DNA of 12,403 bases, taken from NCBI GenBank assembly GCA_002429595.1, contig DJAM01000077.1, positions 1 to 12,403 on the forward strand, given 5' to 3'. The notes beneath the pieces are model-generated. The model made no database searches, was not told the origin of the DNA, and saw only the letters and a program-made list of their open reading frames with translations. Shown in pieces: positions 1-8,326 of the stretch (position 1 is the stretch's first letter; the number at the start of each line of letters is the position of its first letter). The stretch is from Coxiellaceae bacterium UBA6002 (GTDB taxonomy: Bacteria; Pseudomonadota; Gammaproteobacteria; UBA6002). Made by a program: the position numbers and the translations under genes.

Positions 1-16
1 CTTCGCGGGAATGACA
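1..16. repeat. Truncated copy of the palindromic dRS3-like repeat at the window edge
   Basis: The first 16 bases are the reverse complement of the first 16 bases of the 75-bp palindromic repeat at 9523-9597, with no mismatch. The copy is cut by the window edge and ends 5 bp before the stop codon of the glucokinase gene, so it lies just downstream of that gene. Whether the complete element continues to the left cannot be seen. Confidence 0.7.
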
Positions 17-21
17 ATATC

Positions 22-720
22 TTAATCCCACAACTTAATGCCGCCTAATACACCTTCAATGTTGTTTGAAATATGAACATTAGGTGCTAAATCAAAATTA
101 ATTTTGTGCGCATAACCACCCCCAATGTACAACTGATCATAATTGAACGTACGCTGCCACAAAGCAATTGCTAACTTAAGATGGACTCGCCATTTAGTGA
201 TGCCATATTTAATTAAAGCTTTTTTTCCTAACAGCTGTTCATAAGTTAAATTGTGATCAAAAGGATGGTGCCCGAGTTCTAAGTTGGGAACTAATTGACC
301 ATTTAGAAAAAGCGCAGAACCCACTCCTGTACCTAAAGTTATGACCAACTCCACACCCTTACCACTAATATCACCGAATCCTTGGATATCAGCATCATTA
401 GCTACACGGGTTGCTTTACCCGTTAAGCATTCTAATTCTGCATCTAATGGAAAATTTACCCAGGAAGGATGCATATTATGCGCAGTTTTAATGATGCCGT
501 TTTGGACGACACCTGGGAAGCCAGCAGAAATACGAGCAAATGGAATGTCTAATTCCTGAATCATTTTTTTTAATAAGCTGAGGACGGCGCTAACGGTAGC
601 TGGTTGTGGGGTGGGTTGTCGCAGAAAAATAGAAATCGGATTGCCTTTGCCATCAATGACCATCATCTTGATGAATGTGCCCCCAATATCAATGGCTAAA
701 GTATTTATATTAGATTTCAA
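22..720 (-). CDS. ppgK: ROK-family glucokinase, polyphosphate/ATP glucokinase type
   Basis: Predicted cytoplasmic sugar kinase that phosphorylates glucose to glucose-6-phosphate. The 232-residue protein shows the ROK phosphate loop DIGGT at 11-15, the NDAD segment with likely catalytic base D109, a LGTGVG loop at 129-134 followed by LVPNLELGHH (143-152), and a YIGGG element near 199. The LGTG-to-ELGH block is typical of polyphosphate glucokinases, and the CxCGxxGC zinc motif of other ROK kinases is absent. Length is slightly below the usual 250-270. The start is TTG at 720, with AAGGA 7 nt upstream; the next ATG lies inside the phosphate loop region and would destroy the fold. The TTG overlaps the TGA stop of pgl (TTGA), implying translational coupling. 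Phosphate donor (polyphosphate, ATP or both) cannot be settled from sequence. Confidence 0.85.
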   Translation of the reverse strand: MKSNINTLAIDIGGTFIKMMVIDGKGNPISIFLRQPTPQPATVSAVLSLLKKMIQELDIPFARISAGFPGVVQNGIIKTAHNMHPSWVNFPLDAELECLTGKATRVANDADIQGFGDISGKGVELVITLGTGVGSALFLNGQLVPNLELGHHPFDHNLTYEQLLGKKALIKYGITKWRVHLKLAIALWQRTFNYDQLYIGGGYAHKINFDLAPNVHISNNIEGVLGGIKLWD

Positions 721-1481
721 TCTTTAGTCCTTATATGCGAAAGATGGCTGGCAGCTTCACTATCTAACAGCCAAGTCGATTGTTGATCAACGCCATGAAT
801 CAGTTGGGCCGGAAAGTGTAGAGGCTCGAAGTCACCTTCCAAGACCTTGGCTGTGGCTGTGGCTTTATTGTTACCAGTTACCATGAAAATGATATGGCGA
901 GAATTGTTTAGCACAATTGGGGAGAGGGTGATTCGATAGCTCTTCGTTTGAGGTAGAAAAACAGCGCGCACGAGCCGTTGGTCGCTCTCAAGATAATCTT
1001 GCACCACTTCATTAAAAGGCATTAATGATGCCGTATGGCCATCATCACCTAACCCTAAATAAGTTAAATCAAACTTTGGCACGTCATCTTCAGGAAAGGC
1101 TGCTCGTAGTGTTTGTTCATAGACTCGAGCTGCCTCTTTGGAATTTTCAAAATCGGTTGGAATAGGGTAAATATGGGTTTTATTGACTGGTAGTTTGGAG
1201 AACAATTGTTCGTTAGCCATGTGATAGTTACTTTCAAAGTCATCATGCGGGACATAACGCTCATCACCAAAAAAGAATTCAATATGCTGCCACGGGATCG
1301 AGTCTTTATAAAGATCGACCAGAGTTTTAAAGAAATTTTTTGGTGTGCTGCCCCCGGCCAATGCCACAGTAAACTTACCGCGTTGTTCAACATTCTTAAG
1401 ACAACGGCTGTAAAAATCATGGGCTGCATATTGGAATAAGTCTGCTGCTGATGAGAATATTTTGATTTCCGTATTAACCAT
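717..1481 (-). CDS. pgl: 6-phosphogluconolactonase (DevB/Pgl type)
   Basis: Hydrolyses 6-phosphogluconolactone to 6-phosphogluconate, the second step of the oxidative pentose phosphate and Entner-Doudoroff routes, in the cytoplasm. The 254-residue protein has family hallmarks in order: LAGGSTP (41-47), FFGDERYVP (70-78) with the SNYHMA segment after it, and GLGDDGHTAS (143-152), whose histidine is the expected catalytic residue. Length is normal for the short DevB-type lactonase. I chose ATG at 1481; a TTG directly before it (1484) is also open, and the GGGA-rich leader could serve either. First gene of a minus-strand operon with the glucokinase, divergent from transketolase. Its partner glucose-6-phosphate dehydrogenase, often adjacent, is not in the window. 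Confidence 0.93.
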   Translation of the reverse strand: MVNTEIKIFSSAADLFQYAAHDFYSRCLKNVEQRGKFTVALAGGSTPKNFFKTLVDLYKDSIPWQHIEFFFGDERYVPHDDFESNYHMANEQLFSKLPVNKTHIYPIPTDFENSKEAARVYEQTLRAAFPEDDVPKFDLTYLGLGDDGHTASLMPFNEVVQDYLESDQRLVRAVFLPQTKSYRITLSPIVLNNSRHIIFMVTGNNKATATAKVLEGDFEPLHFPAQLIHGVDQQSTWLLDSEAASHLSHIRTKD

Positions 1482-1544
1482 CAATCCCGTCCCAGATGAA
1501 TATGCTATTCTGTATTGTAGCCTGGATGAAAAGGAATTTATCGA
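1482..1544. promoter_or_regulatory. Divergent intergenic region between pgl and tkt
   Basis: This 63-bp spacer must drive, or lie within the promoters of, the two divergent sugar-phosphate operons. On the minus strand a TACAAT hexamer (1519 down to 1514, five of six matches to TATAAT) is a possible -10 for pgl, without a convincing -35. On the plus strand only weak -10 candidates (TATGCT at 1501, TATTGT at 1513) are visible. The ribosome-binding site of tkt, AAGGA at 1531-1535, lies 9 nt before its ATG. No clear operator palindrome was seen. Confidence 0.35.
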
Positions 1545-3629
1545 ATGCCGTTACGAAAACCCACGTTGGATGAACTTTGTATTAATACCATTCGCACTTT
1601 GTCGATTGATGCAGTGCAAAAAGCAAACAGTGGTCATCCAGGATTACCGCTTGGCGCAGCCCCCATAGCCTATACGCTTTGGACACGTTATCTCAAACAT
1701 AATCCCAAAAATCCTAAGTGGTATAACCGCGACCGCTTTGTGTTATCTGCAGGCCACGGTTCGATGCTCCTTTATAGCATGTTACATTTAACGGGCTATG
1801 CAGTATCGATGGAGCAAATCAAACAATTTCGACAGTGGGGGAGTATCACGCCAGGTCACCCCGAAATAGGTTTGACGCCGGGTGTTGAAATCACAACCGG
1901 ACCATTAGGACAAGGGTTTGCCAATGGTGTTGGAATGGCGATTGCGCAATGCTACCTAGCAGCCCGTTACAATAAGAAAGGATTTGAACTCGTCGATCAT
2001 TATACCTATGGCATCGTCAGTGATGGTGATTTGATGGAAGGAATTGCCGCAGAAGCCGCATCACTGGCAGGGCACTTAGGTTTAGGTAAACTCATTTATT
2101 TTTATGACAATAATGGTATTACGCTTTCTGCTTCAACCCAATTAGCGTTTACCGATGATACTGCACAGCGATTTAAGGCATATGGCTGGCATACCGAAAT
2201 TGTCACTGACGGTAATGATATTCAAGCAATAGATCGTGCCATCACAAAAGCGCGTAGCGTTGCTGATCGGCCATCCTTAATTTTAGTTAGAACAATCATA
2301 GGCTTCGGTTCCCCGCATAAACAGAATACGTTCGAAGTCCATGGCTCGCCACTTGGAGAAGAAGAAGTCAAGCTCACCAAACAAAATCTAGGCTGGCCTG
2401 AAAAATCTTTTTACATACCAAAAGAAGCGTTAAAACATTTTCGTGAAGCAGTTGCAAAGGGAGCTAAGTATGAAAAAGAATGGGATAAGATGTTTAGCGA
2501 ATATAAAAAGAAGTATCCTAACTTAGCAGCAGAATTAGAAATGATGATGGCTGACCAATTGGCACCCAATTGGGATGAAAATATTCCTGTTTTTCCCGCT
2601 GATCCAAAAGGTTTAGCAACGCGAGAAGCTTCCGGTAAAGTCATCCAAGCTATCAATCCTAATCTTCCAGGATTGATAGGTGGTTCGGCAGATTTAAATC
2701 CTTCGACCAAAACTGAATTGATTAACTTTGGTAATTTTCAGAACCCCAAAACAGAAGTAGGAGATTTACAAGGTTCTCTCGATGGCGGTTGGGGTTATAC
2801 AGGCCGAAATATTTTTTATGGCGTACGAGAACATGCCATGGGCGGTATCTCTAATGGTCTAGCAACTTTTCCTGGGATCATTCCCTATGCGGCAACTTTT
2901 TTAACTTTTTCAGATTACATGCGTCCCACGATTCGATTAGCCGCGCTAATGAAACTCCTCGTTATCTACGTTTTTACCCATGACAGTATTGGCTTGGGAG
3001 AAGATGGCCCGACTCATCAATCGGTCGAACAAGTGGCAAGCTTGCGGGCTATACCAAATTTAACCGTCATAAGACCTGCCGATGCGAACGAAACGGCTGT
3101 TGCTTGGCAAACTGCGATCACCACCAAACAGTCGCCTGTAGCTTTAATCTTAACTCGTCAAAAAGTACCTACTTTAGATCGCACAAAGTACGCTCCTGCA
3201 ACAGGACTAAAGAAAGGAGCCTATATTTTAGCAGATCCAGCGAAGGGCAGACCTGAAATCATTTTAATTGCCAGCGGCTCTGAAGTGAGTTTAATTGTGG
3301 CAGCCGCGCAGCAACTTGCAGCTAAAAAAATTCCAGTGCGATTAGTATCGATGCCAAGCTGGGAATTATTTGAAGCACAATCGCAGCAATATCGCGATAA
3401 AGTACTACCACCCGATATCCCCATTCGATTAGCGGTTGAAGCTGGAATTTCACTAGGCTGGGAGCGCTTTCTAGGCGAACGGGGTGACATGATTAGTGTG
3501 GAAACTTTTGGTGCTTCTGCTCCAGGAGAAAAAGTCATGGCCGAATATGGCTTCACTGTCGACAATGTTTGCAAGCATGCGATTGCTCTAATAAAAAAAT
3601 TTACCGCGCAGCGTAGGAGATCTAGATGA
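1545..3629 (+). CDS. tkt: Transketolase
   Basis: Thiamine-diphosphate enzyme moving two-carbon units between sugar phosphates in the non-oxidative pentose phosphate pathway. The 694-residue protein has GHPG at 30-33, AGHGS at 69-73, TTGPLGQG at 117-124, the ThDP/metal motif SDGDLMEG (159-166) ending in YDNN (187-190), and substrate-binding HGSPLG from 266. The middle domain has the catalytic glutamate E429 in GVREHAM, followed by HDSIGLGEDGPTHQ. All key residues appear intact. It is about 30 residues longer than E. coli TktA. ATG at 1545 follows AAGGA by 9 nt. The final residues (RRRSR) use AGG and AGA codons that double as the ribosome-binding site of the next gene. The TGA stop overlaps the transaldolase ATG (ATGA). 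First gene of the tkt-tal-pgi-GH15 operon. Confidence 0.97.
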   Translation: MPLRKPTLDELCINTIRTLSIDAVQKANSGHPGLPLGAAPIAYTLWTRYLKHNPKNPKWYNRDRFVLSAGHGSMLLYSMLHLTGYAVSMEQIKQFRQWGSITPGHPEIGLTPGVEITTGPLGQGFANGVGMAIAQCYLAARYNKKGFELVDHYTYGIVSDGDLMEGIAAEAASLAGHLGLGKLIYFYDNNGITLSASTQLAFTDDTAQRFKAYGWHTEIVTDGNDIQAIDRAITKARSVADRPSLILVRTIIGFGSPHKQNTFEVHGSPLGEEEVKLTKQNLGWPEKSFYIPKEALKHFREAVAKGAKYEKEWDKMFSEYKKKYPNLAAELEMMMADQLAPNWDENIPVFPADPKGLATREASGKVIQAINPNLPGLIGGSADLNPSTKTELINFGNFQNPKTEVGDLQGSLDGGWGYTGRNIFYGVREHAMGGISNGLATFPGIIPYAATFLTFSDYMRPTIRLAALMKLLVIYVFTHDSIGLGEDGPTHQSVEQVASLRAIPNLTVIRPADANETAVAWQTAITTKQSPVALILTRQKVPTLDRTKYAPATGLKKGAYILADPAKGRPEIILIASGSEVSLIVAAAQQLAAKKIPVRLVSMPSWELFEAQSQQYRDKVLPPDIPIRLAVEAGISLGWERFLGERGDMISVETFGASAPGEKVMAEYGFTVDNVCKHAIALIKKFTAQRRRSR

Positions 3630-4747
3630 ACATCAATCCCCTAAAAAGATTAGAAAAATTAGGTCAATCTATTTGGCTGGATTATATCAGCCGCTACCTC
3701 ATTGTTAGTGGTAAGCTTGATAAATTGATTAGCGATGACGGCCTAAGTGGCATTACCTCAAATCCTAATATTTTTGAAAAAGCGATTGGTGAAAGTAATG
3801 ATTATGATGCTGATATTAAAAAATTGGCCGCCGAAGGAAAAAGTGTTAATGAAATTTATGAAGCATTAACAGTTAAAGATGTCAGTGACGCAGCTGATCA
3901 TTTTCGCGAACTTTTTGACCGAACAAATGGCGAGCAGGGTTTCGTGAGTTTAGAAGTCAATCCGAAACTTGCTTATGACACGGAAGAAACAATCAAAGAG
4001 GCCAGACGGCTATGGCGGGCATTGAATCGTCCGAATATCTTCATTAAAGTTCCTGCCACCAAAGAAGGCTTGCCTGCGATTACCCAATTGATTGCTGAAG
4101 GCATAAATATCAATGTCACTTTATTATTTGGTTTAACGCGTTATAAAGAAGTGGCCCGAGCTTATATTCTAGGCATTGAGAAGCGGCTCAAAGATGGTAA
4201 GTCCGTTAAGAATATCTCTTCAGTAGCGAGCTTTTTCTTAAGCCGCATCGATGTCTTATTGGATCCAATCCTTGAAAAATATTCAGCCGATAATTCGAGC
4301 AACGCCAATTTAGCAAAACAATTGCAAGGTCAAATAGCAATCGCTTGCGCAAAAATTGCTTATCACTTAGATCACGAAATTTTCTGCGAACCGATATTCA
4401 AGCAGTTGGCAGAACAGGGAGCGCAACCACAAAAAGTACTGTGGGCCAGTACGAGTACTAAAAATCCTGAGTATAGTGATGTTAAATATGTTGAAGCGCT
4501 TATCGGTCCTTCGACCATAAATACGTTACCACTTGAAACGATTGACGCTTATCGAGACCATGGCGATCCCAAAGCACGTTTGACGGATGACTTGCCGCAG
4601 GCAATTCATTATTTTCAGGAGTTGGCGAAATTGAATATCGATATGGAGCATGTATCGGAGCAGCTTGAAGAAGAGGGCGTTGCCAAGTTTACTACAGCCT
4701 ATGATAAACTCATCGACACTCTGAGCCAAAAGGTTAAAGGACGATAA
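3626..4747 (+). CDS. tal: Transaldolase, long (mycobacterial/cyanobacterial-type) subfamily
   Basis: Transfers a dihydroxyacetone unit between sedoheptulose-7-P and glyceraldehyde-3-P in the non-oxidative pentose phosphate pathway. At 373 residues it matches the long Tal subfamily rather than E. coli TalB (about 317). Visible motifs: GQSIWLDYISR (13-23), GITSNPNIFEKAI (42-54), VSLEVNP (107-113), and FIKVPAT with the Schiff-base lysine K141; NVTLLF (163-168) and SSVASFFLSRID follow. Initiation is from ATG in an ATGA overlap with transketolase, with AGGAG at 3615-3619, 6 nt upstream. The TAA stop is followed immediately, in the same frame, by the ATG of glucose-6-phosphate isomerase. Summed lengths match the known fused Tal-Pgi protein, so this is probably its unfused form. 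Confidence 0.95.
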   Translation: MNINPLKRLEKLGQSIWLDYISRYLIVSGKLDKLISDDGLSGITSNPNIFEKAIGESNDYDADIKKLAAEGKSVNEIYEALTVKDVSDAADHFRELFDRTNGEQGFVSLEVNPKLAYDTEETIKEARRLWRALNRPNIFIKVPATKEGLPAITQLIAEGININVTLLFGLTRYKEVARAYILGIEKRLKDGKSVKNISSVASFFLSRIDVLLDPILEKYSADNSSNANLAKQLQGQIAIACAKIAYHLDHEIFCEPIFKQLAEQGAQPQKVLWASTSTKNPEYSDVKYVEALIGPSTINTLPLETIDAYRDHGDPKARLTDDLPQAIHYFQELAKLNIDMEHVSEQLEEEGVAKFTTAYDKLIDTLSQKVKGR

Positions 4748-6481
4748 ATGGCGATTCAATATTCAGTGGCTAACCTTGGTGAGGCAATCAATACAGAAAT
4801 TGCCCACTGGGAACAAGAAAATAAAATCAAGCGTTTGTGGCAAGGCGATGCTAGTCTTTGGACAAACCAAGATGAAAGTGATTGGTTAGGTTGGCTTGAT
4901 GTGCCGGCTGAACAACAAGAAATACCGCGCATTCATGCATTAACCAAAGAAATAGCGCAAGGCAACACTTCCGACATTGTTTTGTTGGGTATGGGGGGTT
5001 CAAGTCTTTGTCCTGCCATGATGGCAGAAACGTTTGGTGATCGCGAAGGTTTTCCAGCCTTACATATCTTAGATTCAACCGATCCTGTGCAAATACTGCA
5101 TCTTGAAGAAAAAATCAATTTAAAATCGACTATTTTTATTGTTGCAAGCAAATCAGGTAGCACCTTAGAGCCGAATATATTTAAAGCCTATTTTTATGCG
5201 CGTTTACAGAAAGCTTTAAATCGATCTGATGTCGGTGATCGTTTTATTGCAATAACCGATCCTCACACTTCTTTAGAGAAAATAGCAAAGCAAGAACAAT
5301 TCAAAGAGATATTCAATGGCGTCCCTTCAATCGGAGGGCGTTATTCGGCATTGACTAATTTTGGCATGGTGCCATCAGGTTTAGTCGGTATTAATGTTGT
5401 GGAATTTTTAGAGCATGCGCTAAAGATGCGAAAGCAGTGTCTACCAGATATAGCGCTTACAGAAAATCCAGGCGCTTTGTTAGGAATTATTTTGGGTATT
5501 TGTGCCAAACATGGCAAAGATAAAATGACATTTATTATTTCGCCCGGCATACGCTCATTAGGAGATTGGCTCGAACAATTACTGGCAGAATCTACGGGGA
5601 AAAATGGTACTGGAATGATTCCAGTTGCCAATGAACCTTTAGGTGCTCCATCCGTGTACGGTCAAGATCGCACCTTTATTTATATACGTTTAAACGAGGC
5701 ACCTGATCCAGATCAAGATGCGGCTGTAACGCGCTTGGAAAAATTAGGATTTGCCGTTGTGAGATTATACCTTCCCGACAAGATGCATTTAGGTGCTGAA
5801 TTGTTTCGTTGGGAAATTGCTACAGCGGTGGCGGGTAGCATTTTAGGCATTAATCCCTTTAACCAACCCGACGTTGAAGAAAGTAAAAAGTTAACCCTTA
5901 AACTTGCAAATCAGTATGAAAAAACCGGCAGATTATCTGCAATGGAACCCTTCTATTCAAAAGATAACGTTTCCCTATTTACGGATGAAAAAAATCAAAA
6001 GGAAATTTCAGAACTACTCACCGGGGATCCATCTTTAGAAAATTATTTACAGGCGCATATCAACCGCATAAAAACAGGCGACTACTTTGATCTATCGGCA
6101 TTTATCGAAATGTCTTTAGCGCACATTGAGTTGTTGCAGCGAAGCAGGGTAGCAGTTCGTAACCAAAAAAAAGCCGCTACCTGTTTAGGTTTTGGGCCGC
6201 GCTTTTTGCATTCAACGGGGCAAGCTTATAAAGGCGGACCTAATACCGGAGTTTTCTTACAAATCACCGCTCATGAAGTGCCAGATTTAAAAGTGCCTGA
6301 TCATCACTATACGTTTGGCGTCATTATCAAAGCTCAAGCAGAAGCGGATTTTATGGTCCTGGCGAAACGTTCGCGACGAGTATTAAGAATCCATTTTGAA
6401 AAGGATCTTGCTAGTGGTTTAAAAAAACTGGCGACTTGTTTAAAAAATCTCGAACAAAAAGTCGAAAAACAAAATGACTAA
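4748..6481 (+). CDS. pgi: Glucose-6-phosphate isomerase, of the type found in Tal-Pgi fusions
   Basis: Interconverts glucose-6-phosphate and fructose-6-phosphate. The 577-residue protein has GMGGSS (81-86), the phosphate-binding SKSGST (134-139), PGI signature 1 around SIGGRYSALTNFGM (194-207), and LLAESTGKNG (278-287), whose glutamate matches the conserved active-site position. A second-signature-like segment follows (NPFNQPDVEESK), and a C-terminal block GPRFLHSTGQ...KGGPNTG is typical of the isomerase half of bifunctional transaldolase/isomerase proteins. It is unlike the usual 549-residue gammaproteobacterial Pgi in order and detail. The gene starts with zero gap and in frame after the tal TAA; AAAGGA at 4736-4741 lies 6 nt before ATG, so it can be initiated separately. 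It overlaps the GH15 gene by 8 bp. Confidence 0.93.
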   Translation: MAIQYSVANLGEAINTEIAHWEQENKIKRLWQGDASLWTNQDESDWLGWLDVPAEQQEIPRIHALTKEIAQGNTSDIVLLGMGGSSLCPAMMAETFGDREGFPALHILDSTDPVQILHLEEKINLKSTIFIVASKSGSTLEPNIFKAYFYARLQKALNRSDVGDRFIAITDPHTSLEKIAKQEQFKEIFNGVPSIGGRYSALTNFGMVPSGLVGINVVEFLEHALKMRKQCLPDIALTENPGALLGIILGICAKHGKDKMTFIISPGIRSLGDWLEQLLAESTGKNGTGMIPVANEPLGAPSVYGQDRTFIYIRLNEAPDPDQDAAVTRLEKLGFAVVRLYLPDKMHLGAELFRWEIATAVAGSILGINPFNQPDVEESKKLTLKLANQYEKTGRLSAMEPFYSKDNVSLFTDEKNQKEISELLTGDPSLENYLQAHINRIKTGDYFDLSAFIEMSLAHIELLQRSRVAVRNQKKAATCLGFGPRFLHSTGQAYKGGPNTGVFLQITAHEVPDLKVPDHHYTFGVIIKAQAEADFMVLAKRSRRVLRIHFEKDLASGLKKLATCLKNLEQKVEKQND

Positions 6482-8324
6482 GATCTATCATCTTTGTGTC
6501 AATGAAGCACCTCCGATTAGTCATTATGGTTATATCGGTGATTGTCATTCGGCTGCATTAGTTTCAAAGTCAGGTTCGATTGATTGGTGCTGCATGCCAC
6601 GCATTGATTCTGCTAGTTGCTTTGGCCGACTGCTAGGATGGCAAAACGGTGGTTATTGCCAAATTATGCCTGCTGAGCCTTTCGAAGTGACTCAAAGCTA
6701 TGTTGATGGAACTATGGTCTTAGTGACTCATTTTAAAACAAAACAAGGTGAAGCTAAGCTCTATGATTTCTTTTCAATGCGAAGAGGAGGTGCTTATGAA
6801 CCATACCAACAAATTATCCGCATTATCGAAGGTATAAAAGGTCAGATTGAGTTGGACCTTGACGTTGTGCCACGCTTTGATTATGGCGCCGTTCAACCCT
6901 GGATAAGACCGTACAAAAAAACTGCTTACATGGCTTTAGGTGGTCCTCATGGTTTATTAATTAACAGTGACACGAAGCTAACATTAGAAAATTATGATCA
7001 CATTGTTTCCAAAATCATTACTGTCCCAAATACTCGTACTTACTTTTCATTGCTCTATCGAATGCCACAGGAACTGGATGCCCTACAAGTTGAAGTTCCA
7101 TCGGTAAATGAACTGGATTACCGCTTAGATGAAACCATTTTATGGTGGCAGAACTGGGTGGAGCATGGAAAATTCAAGGGGCCACACGCTCATTACATCA
7201 AACGCTCAGCACTGGTGTTAAAGGCGCTTTCCAATGCTCCTACTGGCGCGATTGCAGCTGCACCGACGACCTCTTTACCTGAAACCATCGGGGGAGTACG
7301 CAATTGGGATTATCGCTTTAGTTGGATCCGGGATTCATATTTTTCAGTTCGGTCTTTAGCTCGATTAGGTTTTCTCAACGAAGCGGATGGCTTTCGGCGT
7401 TTTATCGAACGTAGTAGCCACTGCAGTCCTTCTGGCTTGCAAACGATGTTTGGAGTTTATGGCGAGCGGATGTTAGCTGAACGAGTGATCACAGAGTTAG
7501 AAGGTTATCGCAACTCGAAGCCAGTTCGTATTGGTAATGAAGCTTCAACGCAACTGCAATTAGATATGTATGGCTTATTGATCGATTTGGCTTGGGTCTG
7601 GCACACAAAAGGCTGTTCTCCTGATAAAGATTATTGGAACTTTTTAGTGGATACAGTCAATTTGGTGATGACGAAATGGCAAGAGCCAGATTTTGGTATC
7701 TGGGAAGTCAGAAATGTGCCATTTCATTTTGTGCATTCGAAAATGATGTGTTGGGTGGCGCTTGATCGCGGTTTAAAAATGGCTAAAGACTTAGGATTTG
7801 AAGCTCCTATTGATCAATGGCAACAATGTAAAAAAGAAATTCGTCATGCGATAGAAACCAAAGGCTACGATGCTGAACGTGGTGTGTTTATTCAGGCTTT
7901 TGATGTTAAAGCGATGGATTCGGCATTGTTGCTCTTACCGATTTTTGGTTTTGTTAAATATACTGATGAAAGAATGGTCAGAACAGTTGCACAAATTCGA
8001 AAAGAGCTAGAAGTAGATGGCCTTTTACGTCGCTATGCAAAGAAGCACGATAACATCCCGGGCAACGAGGGTGTCTTTTTAGCGTGTTCGTTTTGGCTCA
8101 CCATTTGTCTTGCTGAACAAGGTGAACTGAGTGAAGCACAGAAAGTGTTTGATTTAGCAACCTCTAAGTGCAATGAGTTAGATTTACTTTCTGAAGAATA
8201 TGACGTTGCGACTGATCAGATGTTAGGCAATTTTCCTCAAGGTTTTACCCATTTGTCGTTGATTACCGCTGCAATTGCATTGTTTGAAACGACAGAGATA
8301 GATGGTAAGCGTCAAAAATACTAA
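6474..8324 (+). CDS. Glycoside hydrolase family 15, trehalase/glucoamylase-like
   Basis: Predicted inverting alpha-glucosidase releasing glucose. The N-terminal trehalase-like domain opens with YIGDCHSAALVSKSGSIDW (20-38); the (alpha/alpha)6 barrel carries GGVRNWDYRFSWIRD (273-287). The general acid is likely E411 in EPDFGIWEVR (404-413), and the base E574 or E575 in LLSEEYD (571-577), followed by GNFPQGFTH. Both catalytic sites are intact and the 616-residue length is normal. No signal peptide is visible, so it should act in the cytoplasm on trehalose, malto-oligosaccharides or isomaltose; bacterial GH15 proteins of this form include trehalases and glucoamylases, and the sequence does not decide. 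The start codon lies inside the pgi gene (ATGACTAA overlap) with no clear ribosome-binding site, so translation is probably coupled. Released glucose would suit the nearby glucokinase. Confidence 0.9.
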   Translation: MTKIYHLCVNEAPPISHYGYIGDCHSAALVSKSGSIDWCCMPRIDSASCFGRLLGWQNGGYCQIMPAEPFEVTQSYVDGTMVLVTHFKTKQGEAKLYDFFSMRRGGAYEPYQQIIRIIEGIKGQIELDLDVVPRFDYGAVQPWIRPYKKTAYMALGGPHGLLINSDTKLTLENYDHIVSKIITVPNTRTYFSLLYRMPQELDALQVEVPSVNELDYRLDETILWWQNWVEHGKFKGPHAHYIKRSALVLKALSNAPTGAIAAAPTTSLPETIGGVRNWDYRFSWIRDSYFSVRSLARLGFLNEADGFRRFIERSSHCSPSGLQTMFGVYGERMLAERVITELEGYRNSKPVRIGNEASTQLQLDMYGLLIDLAWVWHTKGCSPDKDYWNFLVDTVNLVMTKWQEPDFGIWEVRNVPFHFVHSKMMCWVALDRGLKMAKDLGFEAPIDQWQQCKKEIRHAIETKGYDAERGVFIQAFDVKAMDSALLLLPIFGFVKYTDERMVRTVAQIRKELEVDGLLRRYAKKHDNIPGNEGVFLACSFWLTICLAEQGELSEAQKVFDLATSKCNELDLLSEEYDVATDQMLGNFPQGFTHLSLITAAIALFETTEIDGKRQKY

Positions 8325-8326
8325 AG

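Noticed and set aside
1064..1439. Alternative frames on both strands within pgl
   Set aside because: They overlap the conserved lactonase motifs and have no family resemblance.
2411..3574. Two minus-strand open frames inside the transketolase gene
   Set aside because: They lie fully antisense to an intact conserved enzyme and show no recognisable motif.
4745..4747. Programmed stop-codon readthrough joining Tal and Pgi
   Set aside because: Possible, but TAA is an efficient stop and pgi has its own ribosome-binding site and ATG, so separate translation is the simpler reading; kept only as an alternative in the Tal-Pgi finding.
4933..5631. Minus-strand open frames inside the isomerase gene
   Set aside because: Antisense to intact catalytic motifs of Pgi; no independent coding evidence.
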